Shown in pieces: positions 1 through 7,710 of a stretch of 64,000 nucleotides of DNA (its first letter is position 1; every line of letters starts with the position of its first letter). Source of the DNA: JANLQX01 sp031381685 (GTDB taxonomy: Bacteria > Actinomycetota > Acidimicrobiia > Acidimicrobiales > JANYDT01); contig JANMYF010000037.1 of NCBI GenBank assembly GCA_031381685.1, positions 26,766 to 90,765 on the forward strand, in the 5' to 3' direction. The position numbers were made by a program, and so were the translations under genes. The notes below the pieces were generated by a model. It saw only the letters and a list, made by a program, of their open reading frames with translations, did not search any database and was not told the origin of the DNA.

Positions 1-67
1 CAGGCCGGTGTGACAATCGACGGCCAGGTCGAAGGACTACTGCTGGCCGACGGCAAGACTGAGTCAC

Positions 68-880
68 ATGCTGCACTCGCTCCTCCCCCTCCTGCGCTGC
101 CCGTTCTGTACCGAGGGACCCGTGCGCGAGCACCGGATTGTCGACGGCGACGATGTGCGTATCGACAACGGCACCCTTGTCTGCGCGGCATGCGAGCGGA
201 CGACCGACGTGATCGACCGCGTCTGGCAGGCGATGGGGATCCACACGTGGTCGAAGACCCTCGCCCAGATGAGCAACGTCACGCCGCCCACCCCGCAGCT
301 CTACGAGCGGCTCTGGCGGGTCCGTTCGCTGTCGCTGCTGTCGGGTCGGAGTTTCCCGAACGACGAGGAGCTGCACGAGCTCACGGACGCGCTCCGCCCG
401 GAGGCGGGAAAGGTGTTCGTCGACGTCGCCTGCTCCGAGGGTCTCTACGCGCGGGCCCTGGCCGCTCGGGGCGCCACCGTCATCGCCATCGACCACAGCC
501 GACCGTTCCTCAAACGGGTGATCCACCGGGCCGGCGACCTTCCGATCGTCGCTGTGCGGGCGATGGCCCAGCATCTGCCGATCGGCTCCGGTGGTCTCGA
601 CGGCGCCGCCATGGGCGCGTCGCTGAACGAGATCGGCGACCAGGTCGCCGCAGTCGGCGAGATGGCGAGGGTTGTCCGGCCGGGCGGCGCGGTGTTCTCG
701 ATGAGCCTGACCACGGCGACGACGCGCTTCGGTCGAGTCGTGCAACGCGGCCTCGCTCCAGCCGGCATCTCCGTGCCGACGGCGGACGCCACCGTCGAGA
801 TGTTCGAGGCGACCGGACTCCGGGTCGACTCCCGACGACTCGATCGGATCGTGCTCCGGGTCGCCGCCACCCGCCCCTGA
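68..880 (+). CDS. Class I SAM-dependent methyltransferase with N-terminal zinc-ribbon (Trm112-like)
   Basis: The 270-residue product starts with a Trm112-like zinc ribbon, with Cys pairs at residues 11/14 (CPFC) and 39/42 (CAAC). A Rossmann-fold methyltransferase follows: motif I (VDVACSEG) is near residues 118-125, an acidic residue ends strand 2 (IAID, about 142), and an RVVRPGG motif comes later. This architecture is common in small-molecule and lipid/quinone-type methyltransferases of actinobacteria. The substrate cannot be told from sequence. The gene converges on the crotonase gene with only 6 bp between stops. The ATG at 68 has a weak ribosome-binding site, so the start is moderately certain. 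Confidence 0.8.
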   Translation: MLHSLLPLLRCPFCTEGPVREHRIVDGDDVRIDNGTLVCAACERTTDVIDRVWQAMGIHTWSKTLAQMSNVTPPTPQLYERLWRVRSLSLLSGRSFPNDEELHELTDALRPEAGKVFVDVACSEGLYARALAARGATVIAIDHSRPFLKRVIHRAGDLPIVAVRAMAQHLPIGSGGLDGAAMGASLNEIGDQVAAVGEMARVVRPGGAVFSMSLTTATTRFGRVVQRGLAPAGISVPTADATVEMFEATGLRVDSRRLDRIVLRVAATRP

Positions 881-886
881 CGGCGC

Positions 887-1711
887 CTACGAAGGGTCGG
901 TGTAGTTCGCCGGACGCTTCTCGAAGAATGCGGTGACGGCTTCGATCTGGTTCGGCGACCCGATAAGGGCGCGGATCTCGCGGCGCTCCGCCGCCAGTCC
1001 TTCGGCCGCCGTGACGTGCCCGGCGTTGTTCAGCAGGCGCTTCCCGGCCCGGATGGCGTGGGGGCTCCGTCCGGCGATCTCGGCCGCTGTCTCGAGAGCC
1101 AGCGCTCTCGGGTCATCGGCCATGCGGGTCGCCAGGCCGATGCGGACAGCCTCTTCGGCGCCGACCATACGACCGGTGAAGGTGAGCTCCTTGGCCTTGT
1201 CGAGGCCGACGAGTTCGCGCAGCAGCTGCGTCCCGGCCATGTCGGGGATCAGGCCCCAGCGGATCTCGAGGATCGACATCTGTACGTCGGGCGAGACGTA
1301 GCGCAGGTCGGCGCCAAGGGCGATCTGGCAGCCGCCGCCGAGGGCGGCTCCGTGCACCGCGGCGATGACCGGGACCGCCAGCTCGTGCCAGACCCACACG
1401 GCCTGCTGACCGGCGTGGGTGATGCGGCCGGGGAGCCGGGACGGGTCCTCGGGATCGCCGTCCTGGGGGAGCACGCTCGCGCCGCGCCCTCCGGCCATGG
1501 CCTGGAAGCTCCCGAAGTCGAGGCCGGCGCAGAAGCTCCGTCCTTCACCCGAAAGCACGACGGCGCGCACCGACGAGTCCGTCTTGAGCGCCTCCCCGAC
1601 CTCGACCAGCGCCGAGAACATGGCGCCGTCGATGGCGTTCATCTTGTCGGCTCGGTTCATGCGGACGTCGGCGACGCCCCCGTCGATCACACACGTCACT
1701 CGGTCGCTCAT
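887..1711 (-). CDS. Enoyl-CoA hydratase/isomerase (crotonase family)
   Basis: The 274-residue protein has the crotonase oxyanion-hole segments SFCAGLDF (near residue 63) and HGAALGGGCQIALGADLR (near 118-135), then the EIRWGLIPDMAG segment. The Asp in PDMAG sits where dienoyl-CoA isomerase-like members carry an acidic residue, so the enzyme may be an isomerase or hydratase of fatty-acid or steroid side-chain degradation. I start it at the ATG at 1711 (MSDRVT). The 44 in-frame residues upstream are low-complexity and not crotonase-like. Acyl-CoA dehydrogenase and ligase genes nearby suggest a shared catabolic theme, though not one operon. Confidence 0.88.
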   Translation of the reverse strand: MSDRVTCVIDGGVADVRMNRADKMNAIDGAMFSALVEVGEALKTDSSVRAVVLSGEGRSFCAGLDFGSFQAMAGGRGASVLPQDGDPEDPSRLPGRITHAGQQAVWVWHELAVPVIAAVHGAALGGGCQIALGADLRYVSPDVQMSILEIRWGLIPDMAGTQLLRELVGLDKAKELTFTGRMVGAEEAVRIGLATRMADDPRALALETAAEIAGRSPHAIRAGKRLLNNAGHVTAAEGLAAERREIRALIGSPNQIEAVTAFFEKRPANYTDPS

Positions 1712-2061
1712 GTTCCCATCCTCGCCGTCGGCGCCGGTCGGAGACAAAACGGCGTCGGCCGCGTCGCAGGGCTTGCGACCGTTCGAGGACGTCGGCCACG
1801 ATGCCAATCGTCTCCGGACGGCCAGCACAGCCTCGTGCCTCAAGCCTCAGGCCACGCGCAGCTCAGCCCGACCCACGCGCACCTCTCACCAAACTTGGGG
1901 TCGAACGGCTTGGACGACCCGACCTGCGCGTGACTCGGGCTGAGGTGCGCGCCAAACCCGCCGATCTGCGCGTGGATCGACGCACGCACGACTCCGGCCC
2001 CGATGGAAGTTCTCGTGCGTTGCGATCTCCGAGAGCGTGGGAGTCGGTAGCCTCGCCCCTC
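1712..2061. repeat. Divergent intergenic region with array of 21-bp-spaced inverted motifs (array A)
   Basis: This 350-bp stretch separates the crotonase gene from the first TGA-containing thioredoxin gene. It holds a repeat structure at about 1853-1974. Two copies of CACGCGCA-type motif (1853-1864, 1874-1885) are followed by three inverted copies (1921-1932, 1942-1953, 1963-1974). All are spaced exactly 21 bp within each group. The segments 1855-1871 and 1935-1951 form a 17-nt inverted repeat with one mismatch, so a large hairpin is possible. The promoters for both flanking genes must lie in this region, but I see no clear -10/-35 boxes. A related array lies at 48331-48431. Confidence 0.7.
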
Positions 2062-3141
2062 GTGATTGTGAATCGACTCGACATTGATGCTGGCGCGTTC
2101 GAAGCGGCGACCGGCTGGCAGATCAAGCCCGAGGGTGCCTGCAAGGGTGACGTATGCGTGCCGCTCGACCGCTCCGGCGGCGCAGCGGACGGCTTCGACC
2201 TCATGGCGACCGCGGATCGGCTGGGCATGGCCATCGTCGCCGATGCCGACGCCGGCCTGTGGTCGATCGGTCCCGAGAGCCTCGGCGGTCGCTCGCTCAC
2301 CACGGCCACCGCACCTGAGCTGTCACTGCCCGACGTGCTGACGGGCGCAGAGGTCAGGCTGTCGTCGTTTCGCGGGAAGAAGGTGGTGCTCGCCTCCTGG
2401 GCACCGTATTGAGGGTGCCGCTTCGACCTGCCCGGGTGGCAGGCACTGCGCAACGAGGTACACGGCAAAGGTGTCGAGATCATCACTGTTGGCCTCGAGA
2501 TGGGCGGCGCCGAGGTGCTCCGGCCCATCGTCGAAGCAGCCCGGCCCGAGCACCCGTCGCTGGTCGACGCCTCGCACCAGATGGACGCGCTGTTCGGCGT
2601 CACCAACATCCCGCAGGTGCTGTGGATCGACGAGACCGGCACGATCGTGCGACCGGCCGAACGCGGTTCTCCTGCGCCGCAGCCGACCGAGGACCCGTTC
2701 GCGAAGTTCATCTTCGAGCTCATGGCCCGGGGCACGACGCATCCCGAGTGGTACGGCGATCGCGTCCGCGACTGGGCGGAGAAGGGATCCGACAGTGAAT
2801 GGGTTCTCACGCCCGAGGCGGTGATCGCCGGGTCGCATCCCCGCACGCGCGACGTGTCCGAGGCTGCGGCGCACTTCGCACTCGCGCAGCACTTCTGGTC
2901 CACGGACGGATTCTCCGCCCCGGCGTTGCATCACTTCGAGCGCGCCCACACGCTCCAGCCGGAGAACATCACCTACAAGCGGCAGGCCTACTCGGCATGG
3001 AGCTTCGCGAAAACGCACGACGACACCGCGCGATTCGCGCAGTCGCCGAATCCCGGTGAAGAAGACCAGTGGCCCTTCGTCTCGGAGTTCTTTGCCGATG
3101 CGAAGCAGTACCTGGGACTCGACCTGGTCGCACCGTCCTGA
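2062..3141 (+). CDS. Thioredoxin-fold selenoprotein with UGC active site, paralogue 1 (in-frame TGA at 2410-2412)
   Basis: Reading the TGA at 2410-2412 as selenocysteine gives one continuous 359-residue protein. Residues 1-90 are an N-terminal domain with a conserved TGW...KPEG...C27...C32VP block. Residues 90-235 resemble a TlpA/ResA-like thioredoxin domain: VVLASWAPY, then Sec117-Gly-Cys119-Arg, then DLPGW and a later cis-Pro-type segment NIPQVLWID. Residues 235-359 are a helical tail with HTLQPENITYKRQ. The paralogue at 21734-22828 matches over the full length, with TGW and both N-terminal Cys at identical residue numbers, which fixes the GTG start at 2062. Compared with the usual W-C-G-P-C site, Sec replaces the first Cys and one residue is missing. 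A thiol oxidoreductase or peroxidase role is inferred. No selA/B/C/D is in the window. Confidence 0.8.
2427..2443 (+). promoter_or_regulatory. SECIS-like stem-loop downstream of TGA 2410
   Basis: A perfect 6-bp stem (CCTGCC 2427-2432 with GGCAGG 2438-2443) closes a 5-nt loop CGGGT. It begins 14 nt after the TGA, with loop G residues about 22 nt away, inside the range usual for bacterial SECIS elements read by SelB. The paralogue has the same stem at the same distance. The bases also encode the conserved DLPxWQ residues, so conservation alone does not prove an RNA role. Confidence 0.6.
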
Positions 3142-3147
3142 CCAGCA

Positions 3148-3167
3148 GATCCTGCAACCTGAGGATC
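3148..3167. terminator. Weak hairpin between convergent genes
   Basis: GATCCT (3148-3153) pairs with AGGATC (3162-3167) around an 8-nt loop, in the 29-bp gap between the stop of the thioredoxin-fold gene and the stop of the GHMP kinase gene. It has no U-tract, so it is at best a weak bidirectional terminator. Confidence 0.35.
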
Positions 3168-3170
3168 GCG

Positions 3171-4256
3171 TTACGCGCCGGCGCCGTCGCCGTCGCCGAC
3201 GTCGTCGGCAACGCTGTCGCGGGCGCCCGGAGGGTCGGTGGACCGGTGCACCGCGCATCCGGCCCGGGTCGGCCGTAGGGCGAGCAGCTCGCAGCCTGGT
3301 TGAGCGGCGATTGCGGCGATGAGCGCCGCTCGCTGATCGGGATCGGCGCCAGCGAGCACGGCGACCGTGCCGCCCTGTCCGCCGGCGCCGTTCGCCTTCC
3401 ATCCGAGCGCGCCGAAGGCGCCGGCGATGGCGCCGACCTGGTCGGCAAGCGGCGACACAATCGGTTCGTGGAGACGACGGGTGGCGTCGTTGTGCATGCG
3501 CATGGCCCGCCCGAACGCCGGGAGGTCACGGCGCGAGAGTGCCGTGGCGGCATTCATGGCGGCGACGCGGAGGTCGTCGAGGGCGGCCCGATGGCCGCCC
3601 GCCTCCAGCGCGGCGATGACGTCACGGTGCACCTCTGAAGAGGAGTGCGGTTGGCCGAGGTAGACGGTGAGGAGCCGACCGTCGAACAGCTGCACGGGAT
3701 CATCTACCAGCAGGTGCGCGGCCTTGAGGGTCGGGTAGCGGATGTCGTAGCGGCGGGTCCCGCCGAACGCCGCAGCGAGCTGATCCTGGACGCCGGATTG
3801 GAGTCCGAGCGACGTCTCGACGCCATGTGCCGCGGACGCGAGCGCCACCGGATCGATGATGCGCCCCTCGAACGCCCAGACTGCGCCGATCACCGCGACG
3901 CTGACCGCTGCGGAGGTCCCGAGCCCGCTGCCGGGCGGAACGAAACACCGGAGCCGGATCTCTATCGGTCGAGACGGCGTGGCGGTGGCCACAGCCATGG
4001 CCAGGAACGGGTCGGCGGCCGCCTGCGGGTCGCGCAAATCCACGATCGAATCGACGGCGACGGCCTCGACGATGACGCGGGCGTGGTCGGCCGGGAGGTC
4101 GATGGCTCGGACCCCCACCTCCACCCCGGGCCCGACGGCGACGTTGGTGACGGTTCCTCGCACGGCGAACCAGGTGTCGGTCCATCCGCCCACGTCGGCG
4201 GTCCGTACAGGCGCGCTCACCGTGACGCAACGCTGCGTCGCAATCACCGACGACAC
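3171..4256 (-). CDS. GHMP-family sugar kinase (heptose/fucose-kinase-like)
   Basis: The 361-residue protein shows the three GHMP kinase motifs. An N-terminal substrate segment APVRTADVGGWTDT spans residues 15-28, the ATP-binding loop PPGSGLGTSAA spans 107-117, and a C-terminal GAGGQGG is near residue 297. The GGWTDT form is typical of D-glycero-D-manno-heptose 7-phosphate kinase and L-fucose/arabinose kinase relatives, rather than galactokinase or homoserine kinase. The exact sugar is unknown. The last about 15 residues (DSVADDVGDGDGAGA) are acidic and low-complexity. The gene is divergent from the secreted protein at 4335. Confidence 0.8.
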   Translation of the reverse strand: MSSVIATQRCVTVSAPVRTADVGGWTDTWFAVRGTVTNVAVGPGVEVGVRAIDLPADHARVIVEAVAVDSIVDLRDPQAAADPFLAMAVATATPSRPIEIRLRCFVPPGSGLGTSAAVSVAVIGAVWAFEGRIIDPVALASAAHGVETSLGLQSGVQDQLAAAFGGTRRYDIRYPTLKAAHLLVDDPVQLFDGRLLTVYLGQPHSSSEVHRDVIAALEAGGHRAALDDLRVAAMNAATALSRRDLPAFGRAMRMHNDATRRLHEPIVSPLADQVGAIAGAFGALGWKANGAGGQGGTVAVLAGADPDQRAALIAAIAAQPGCELLALRPTRAGCAVHRSTDPPGARDSVADDVGDGDGAGA

Positions 4257-4334
4257 GGGGGCAGGATGGCGGGTAGGACGGACGACACGGCCGTGCAGTC
4301 TTACCGGAGGGGTCGGGAGCAGTAGCCTTTTCCC

Positions 4335-4868
4335 GTGCGTTTTCGACTTTCCCGCCGTATCCCCGTTGCCCTCGGCCTGGCGTTCGTCGCCGTGGGTGCA
4401 GCCTCCGTGCCGGTGTCCGCCCAGAAGCTTCCCAAGGATCTCGGAGAGTACATCGCCGAGGCCGACAAGCTCTGCGCTGCGTCGAACGTGAAGCTCCTGG
4501 ATGAATCGAAGAAGATCGAGACGGAGAAGGCGCGCTCAACACGCGGCGGGCGACTCAAGAAGGTCGACATTGCCCTGCCCGACGCTGTTGCGAAGTACAC
4601 CGCCACGATCGCGGTACCGGAACTGGAGAAGCTCAGCGCCAGCCTTCGTGACATCCCGAGCCCCCGGGGTGACGAGAAGACGATCGACACGCTCCTCGAT
4701 CAGTTCGATGCCGGTATCGCGGCGGTGAAGAAGGACCCGAAGTCGGCGATTTTCAGCGACCCGCTGAAGGCTTCGTCGAAGGCGTTCAAGGCCGTCCGGT
4801 TTGGGGAGAACGCGAAGTTCAGCGCGTGCGGCATTCATATCGATCGCGTCGAAGACAAGAAGAAGTAG
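4335..4868 (+). CDS. Secreted hypothetical protein
   Basis: The 177-residue product begins with a Sec-type signal peptide (MRFRLSRR, then a hydrophobic core, cleavage likely after VSAQ near residue 30). The mature part is mostly helical and Lys-rich, with two Cys residues (LCAAS near 46 and SACG near 165) that could form a disulfide outside the cell. The tail VEDKKK is strongly basic. I do not recognise a family. It starts at a GTG 78 bp from the divergent kinase gene and ends 4 bp before the acyl-CoA dehydrogenase gene, so the two may be co-transcribed. Confidence 0.65.
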   Translation: MRFRLSRRIPVALGLAFVAVGAASVPVSAQKLPKDLGEYIAEADKLCAASNVKLLDESKKIETEKARSTRGGRLKKVDIALPDAVAKYTATIAVPELEKLSASLRDIPSPRGDEKTIDTLLDQFDAGIAAVKKDPKSAIFSDPLKASSKAFKAVRFGENAKFSACGIHIDRVEDKKK

Positions 4869-4872
4869 CCCC

Positions 4873-6021
4873 ATGAAGCGGGCGATCTTCAACGACGAAC
4901 ACGTCATGTTCCGCGATGCGTTCCGGCGCTTCGTGGAGAAAGAGATCACCCCCAATTTCCTCGCCTGGGAGCAGGCCGGGATCGTCCCGCGCGAGCTGTT
5001 CGCCGCCGCCGGCGCAAACGGCTTCCTCGCCCTGCAGGCGCCCGAAGCCTTCGGTGGTGGCGGGACCCACGACTTCCGATTCAATGCCATCATCGGCGAG
5101 GAACTCATGTACGCCGGCACCGGCGGCGCCGGGCTCGGCATCACCCTGCACAACGACATCACCCTCCCCTATTTCTTGGAGCTGACCACCGACGAGCAGA
5201 AGCAGCGCTGGCTCCCGGGTATTTGCAACGGCTCGCTCATCACGGCGGTGGCCATGACCGAGCCGGGTATCGGCTCGGACCTCGCGTCAATGTCGACCAC
5301 CGCTCTGCGCGACGGCGACCACTACGTCGTGAACGGTTCGAAGACCTTCATCACCAACGGCATCAACGCCGACCTCGTGATCACGGCAGTGAAGACCGAT
5401 CCGTCGCAGAAGCACAAGGGCATGACGCTGATGGTGCTCGAACGCGGCATGGACGGATTCACCCGCGGGCGCAACCTCGACAAGATCGGCATGCACTCCC
5501 AGGACACGGCCGAGCTGTTCTTCACCGACGTGCGGGTGCCGGTCGCCAACCGTCTCGGCGACGAAGGTCAGGGCTTCGCACTCCTTGTTCGCAACCTGGC
5601 CCAGGAGCGGCTGTCCATCGCTGTAGCCGGTGTCGCGGCGGCGCGGGCGGCGCTCGATTGGACGGTCGAATACACCAAGAACCGCAAGGCGTTCGGGCAG
5701 CCCGTCGCGTCGTTCCAGAACTCGAAGTTCCGACTCGCCGAGATCGCCACGGAGGTCGAGATCGGGCAGGTTTTCGTCGACCGTTGCATCGAGCAACTCA
5801 ACGCCGGCGAGCTCACCGTCGAAGAGGCGGCCATGGCCAAGTGGTGGTGCACCGAACTGCAGAAGCGCACCGTCGACACCTGCGTGCAGCTCCACGGTGG
5901 CTACGGCTACATGCAGGAGTACCCGATCGGCCGCGCCTATGTCGATGCCCGCATCACCACGATCTATGGAGGCACGACCGAGATCATGAAAGAGATCATC
6001 GGCCGCAAGGTCGTTGGCTGA
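4873..6021 (+). CDS. Acyl-CoA dehydrogenase
   Basis: This is a full-length flavoprotein of 382 residues. It has the FAD/substrate segment TEPGIGSDLASM (near residue 125), the NGSKTFITNG segment, the RKAFGQP motif and the C-terminal GYGYMQEYPIGRAYVDARI and IYGGTTEIMKEIIGR segments. The position that carries the catalytic Glu in medium- and short-chain enzymes (IYEGT) is Gly here. That is the pattern of long-chain and isovaleryl-type enzymes, whose base lies in another helix. It catalyses alpha,beta-dehydrogenation of an acyl-CoA and passes electrons to ETF. The ATG at 4873 gives the family-typical N-terminus. Confidence 0.92.
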   Translation: MKRAIFNDEHVMFRDAFRRFVEKEITPNFLAWEQAGIVPRELFAAAGANGFLALQAPEAFGGGGTHDFRFNAIIGEELMYAGTGGAGLGITLHNDITLPYFLELTTDEQKQRWLPGICNGSLITAVAMTEPGIGSDLASMSTTALRDGDHYVVNGSKTFITNGINADLVITAVKTDPSQKHKGMTLMVLERGMDGFTRGRNLDKIGMHSQDTAELFFTDVRVPVANRLGDEGQGFALLVRNLAQERLSIAVAGVAAARAALDWTVEYTKNRKAFGQPVASFQNSKFRLAEIATEVEIGQVFVDRCIEQLNAGELTVEEAAMAKWWCTELQKRTVDTCVQLHGGYGYMQEYPIGRAYVDARITTIYGGTTEIMKEIIGRKVVG

Positions 6022-6087
6022 CCGAGGCCATCGGGCCCGAGCGGCGTTGCTCGTAGCGTCACGCGAGCGGGACTGCAAGCGCGCGTA

Positions 6088-7710
6088 CTACGCAGATTCG
6101 AGAGTCTGGCGAGCCCAGGCGTAGTCGGCCTTGCCGTTGGCGGCACGGCGCACTTCGCTCACGATGACCGAAGTGCGCGGGAGCTTGTAGCTGGCCAGCC
6201 ACCGCTTCACCTCGTCCAGGACGACGTCCGGATCACCGACGGCCGCTCCCTCGTGAAGGGACAGCACGGCGGCGACGCGCTCGCCGAAGCGCTCGTCGGG
6301 AAGGCCGACAACGAGGCAGTCGGCCACGGCGGGGTGGCGCTTCATCGCCTCTTCGACCTCCTCGGGGAACACCTTCTCGCCTGCGGTGTTGATGCAGTGC
6401 GAGCCCCGGCCGAGGAGCACGAGGGTCCTGTCCTCCGCCCACACGGCCCAGTCGCCGGCCATGGTGTGGCGTACGCCGTCGATCTCCACGAACGTCGCCG
6501 CGGATTTCGCCGGGTCGTTGAAGTAGCCGAGCGGCACCACCGCGCACGCGGCGATCCGGCCGCGTTCGCTGGAGCCGGGCGGGATGACGGAACCGTCCTC
6601 GCCGATGAGCTTCGTTCCGGCAAGCGGTTCGAACCGTGCGGTCTCGATGGGCGTTCCTCTCGTGACGATGCGACGGGCCATGGCCCCTTCCGTCGACCCC
6701 ATCGAATCGACGAGACGCACGTCGAGGTGGCGGAGCAGTCCGGTCTGGACCTCGGCACTCCACATCACACCGCTCGACTGGATGATCCGCAGCGCGGAGA
6801 GATCGTAGCCACGGCCCTCGTCGACGGCCCGGTCGAGGGCGTCGAGCATCGGTCGCGCAAAGGCGTCGCCGACGATGGTCACGGCATCGGCACGAACCTC
6901 GGATGCGGTCCGCCAAAGCTCGTCGGCGTCGAAGGAACGGCTCGCCAGAGTGACGACGCAGCCCCCCATGAGGTGCGCATAGAACGCTCCGAGCCACATG
7001 CCGGTGCCATGCATGAGCGGACAGGCCGGGATGCTCACCCGCCGATCTCCCGCGTCCCGGTGCGCAGTGATGTGCTCCAGCAACGTCTCCGCCGTCGGCA
7101 CGTCCCATCCGCGGTAGAGGTACCCCGTGAGACTGCGCCGCACGAAGTCGCCAATGCGGAACATCACCCCCTTGGGCATGCCGGTCGTGCCGCCGGTGTA
7201 CAGCATGTACATGTCGTCGTCGGACCCGCGCAACGTTTCTTCCGGATCATACGCGCGCAGACTGTCAGTCCACGTTGTTTCCACGAGCTGATCGACCGCG
7301 TTGTTCTCAGCCCCGGCGATCACCACCTGGCGCAGTGACGGAACACGTGGCCGGATCGTACGCACGCGCTCCGACAATCCGCTCTCGGTGACGAGCACCG
7401 TCATCGCACTGTCGTTGGCCAGGTATGCCAGTTCGTCGTCAAGGTAGCGATAGTTCACATTGACCGGCACGGCCCGGCGGAGAAAGGCTCCGTACTGCGC
7501 GATCAGGTACGTCGGCGAGTTGTGGAGAAGGAGTCCGACCCGGTCACCGGGACCGACGCCCACGGATGCGAGGAATGTGGCGAACCGTGCGGCTTCGTCA
7601 TGGAATGCGGACCATGTCCACGTGGCTCCCACGTGCTGCAACGCAAGGTCGCCGCCGTACCGCCCGGCGATCTCGGTGAAGATGTTGGCGAAGTGCAGTC
7701 GATCGGTCAC
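6088..7710 (-). CDS. Fatty-acyl-CoA ligase / AMP-binding enzyme, paralogue 1
   Basis: The 540-residue ANL-superfamily enzyme carries the P-loop YTGGTTGMPKGV, the VNVNYRYLDDEL segment, the GDW...LLGRGSHCINTAGEKVFPEEVEE hinge region and a C-terminal NGKADYAWA with the adenylation Lys. It activates a carboxylic acid to its acyl-AMP and CoA thioester. It is a diverged tandem copy of the next upstream gene: the motifs and length agree throughout. Its ATG (7710) overlaps the stop of that gene by 4 bp (ATGA), so the two are translationally coupled. Long-chain fatty acid or steroid side-chain substrates are likely but not provable. Confidence 0.9.
   Translation of the reverse strand: MTDRLHFANIFTEIAGRYGGDLALQHVGATWTWSAFHDEAARFATFLASVGVGPGDRVGLLLHNSPTYLIAQYGAFLRRAVPVNVNYRYLDDELAYLANDSAMTVLVTESGLSERVRTIRPRVPSLRQVVIAGAENNAVDQLVETTWTDSLRAYDPEETLRGSDDDMYMLYTGGTTGMPKGVMFRIGDFVRRSLTGYLYRGWDVPTAETLLEHITAHRDAGDRRVSIPACPLMHGTGMWLGAFYAHLMGGCVVTLASRSFDADELWRTASEVRADAVTIVGDAFARPMLDALDRAVDEGRGYDLSALRIIQSSGVMWSAEVQTGLLRHLDVRLVDSMGSTEGAMARRIVTRGTPIETARFEPLAGTKLIGEDGSVIPPGSSERGRIAACAVVPLGYFNDPAKSAATFVEIDGVRHTMAGDWAVWAEDRTLVLLGRGSHCINTAGEKVFPEEVEEAMKRHPAVADCLVVGLPDERFGERVAAVLSLHEGAAVGDPDVVLDEVKRWLASYKLPRTSVIVSEVRRAANGKADYAWARQTLESA

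Noticed and set aside
1..67. End of a gene upstream of the methyltransferase
   Set aside because: Short open frames exist in two phases, one ending in TGA at 60-62, but too little sequence is visible to decide which, if any, is coding.
2410..2412. TGA as a sequencing error or true stop with a downstream restart
   Set aside because: The same TGA is found in an independent paralogue at the equivalent codon, and the thioredoxin domain would be cut at its active site in both genes.
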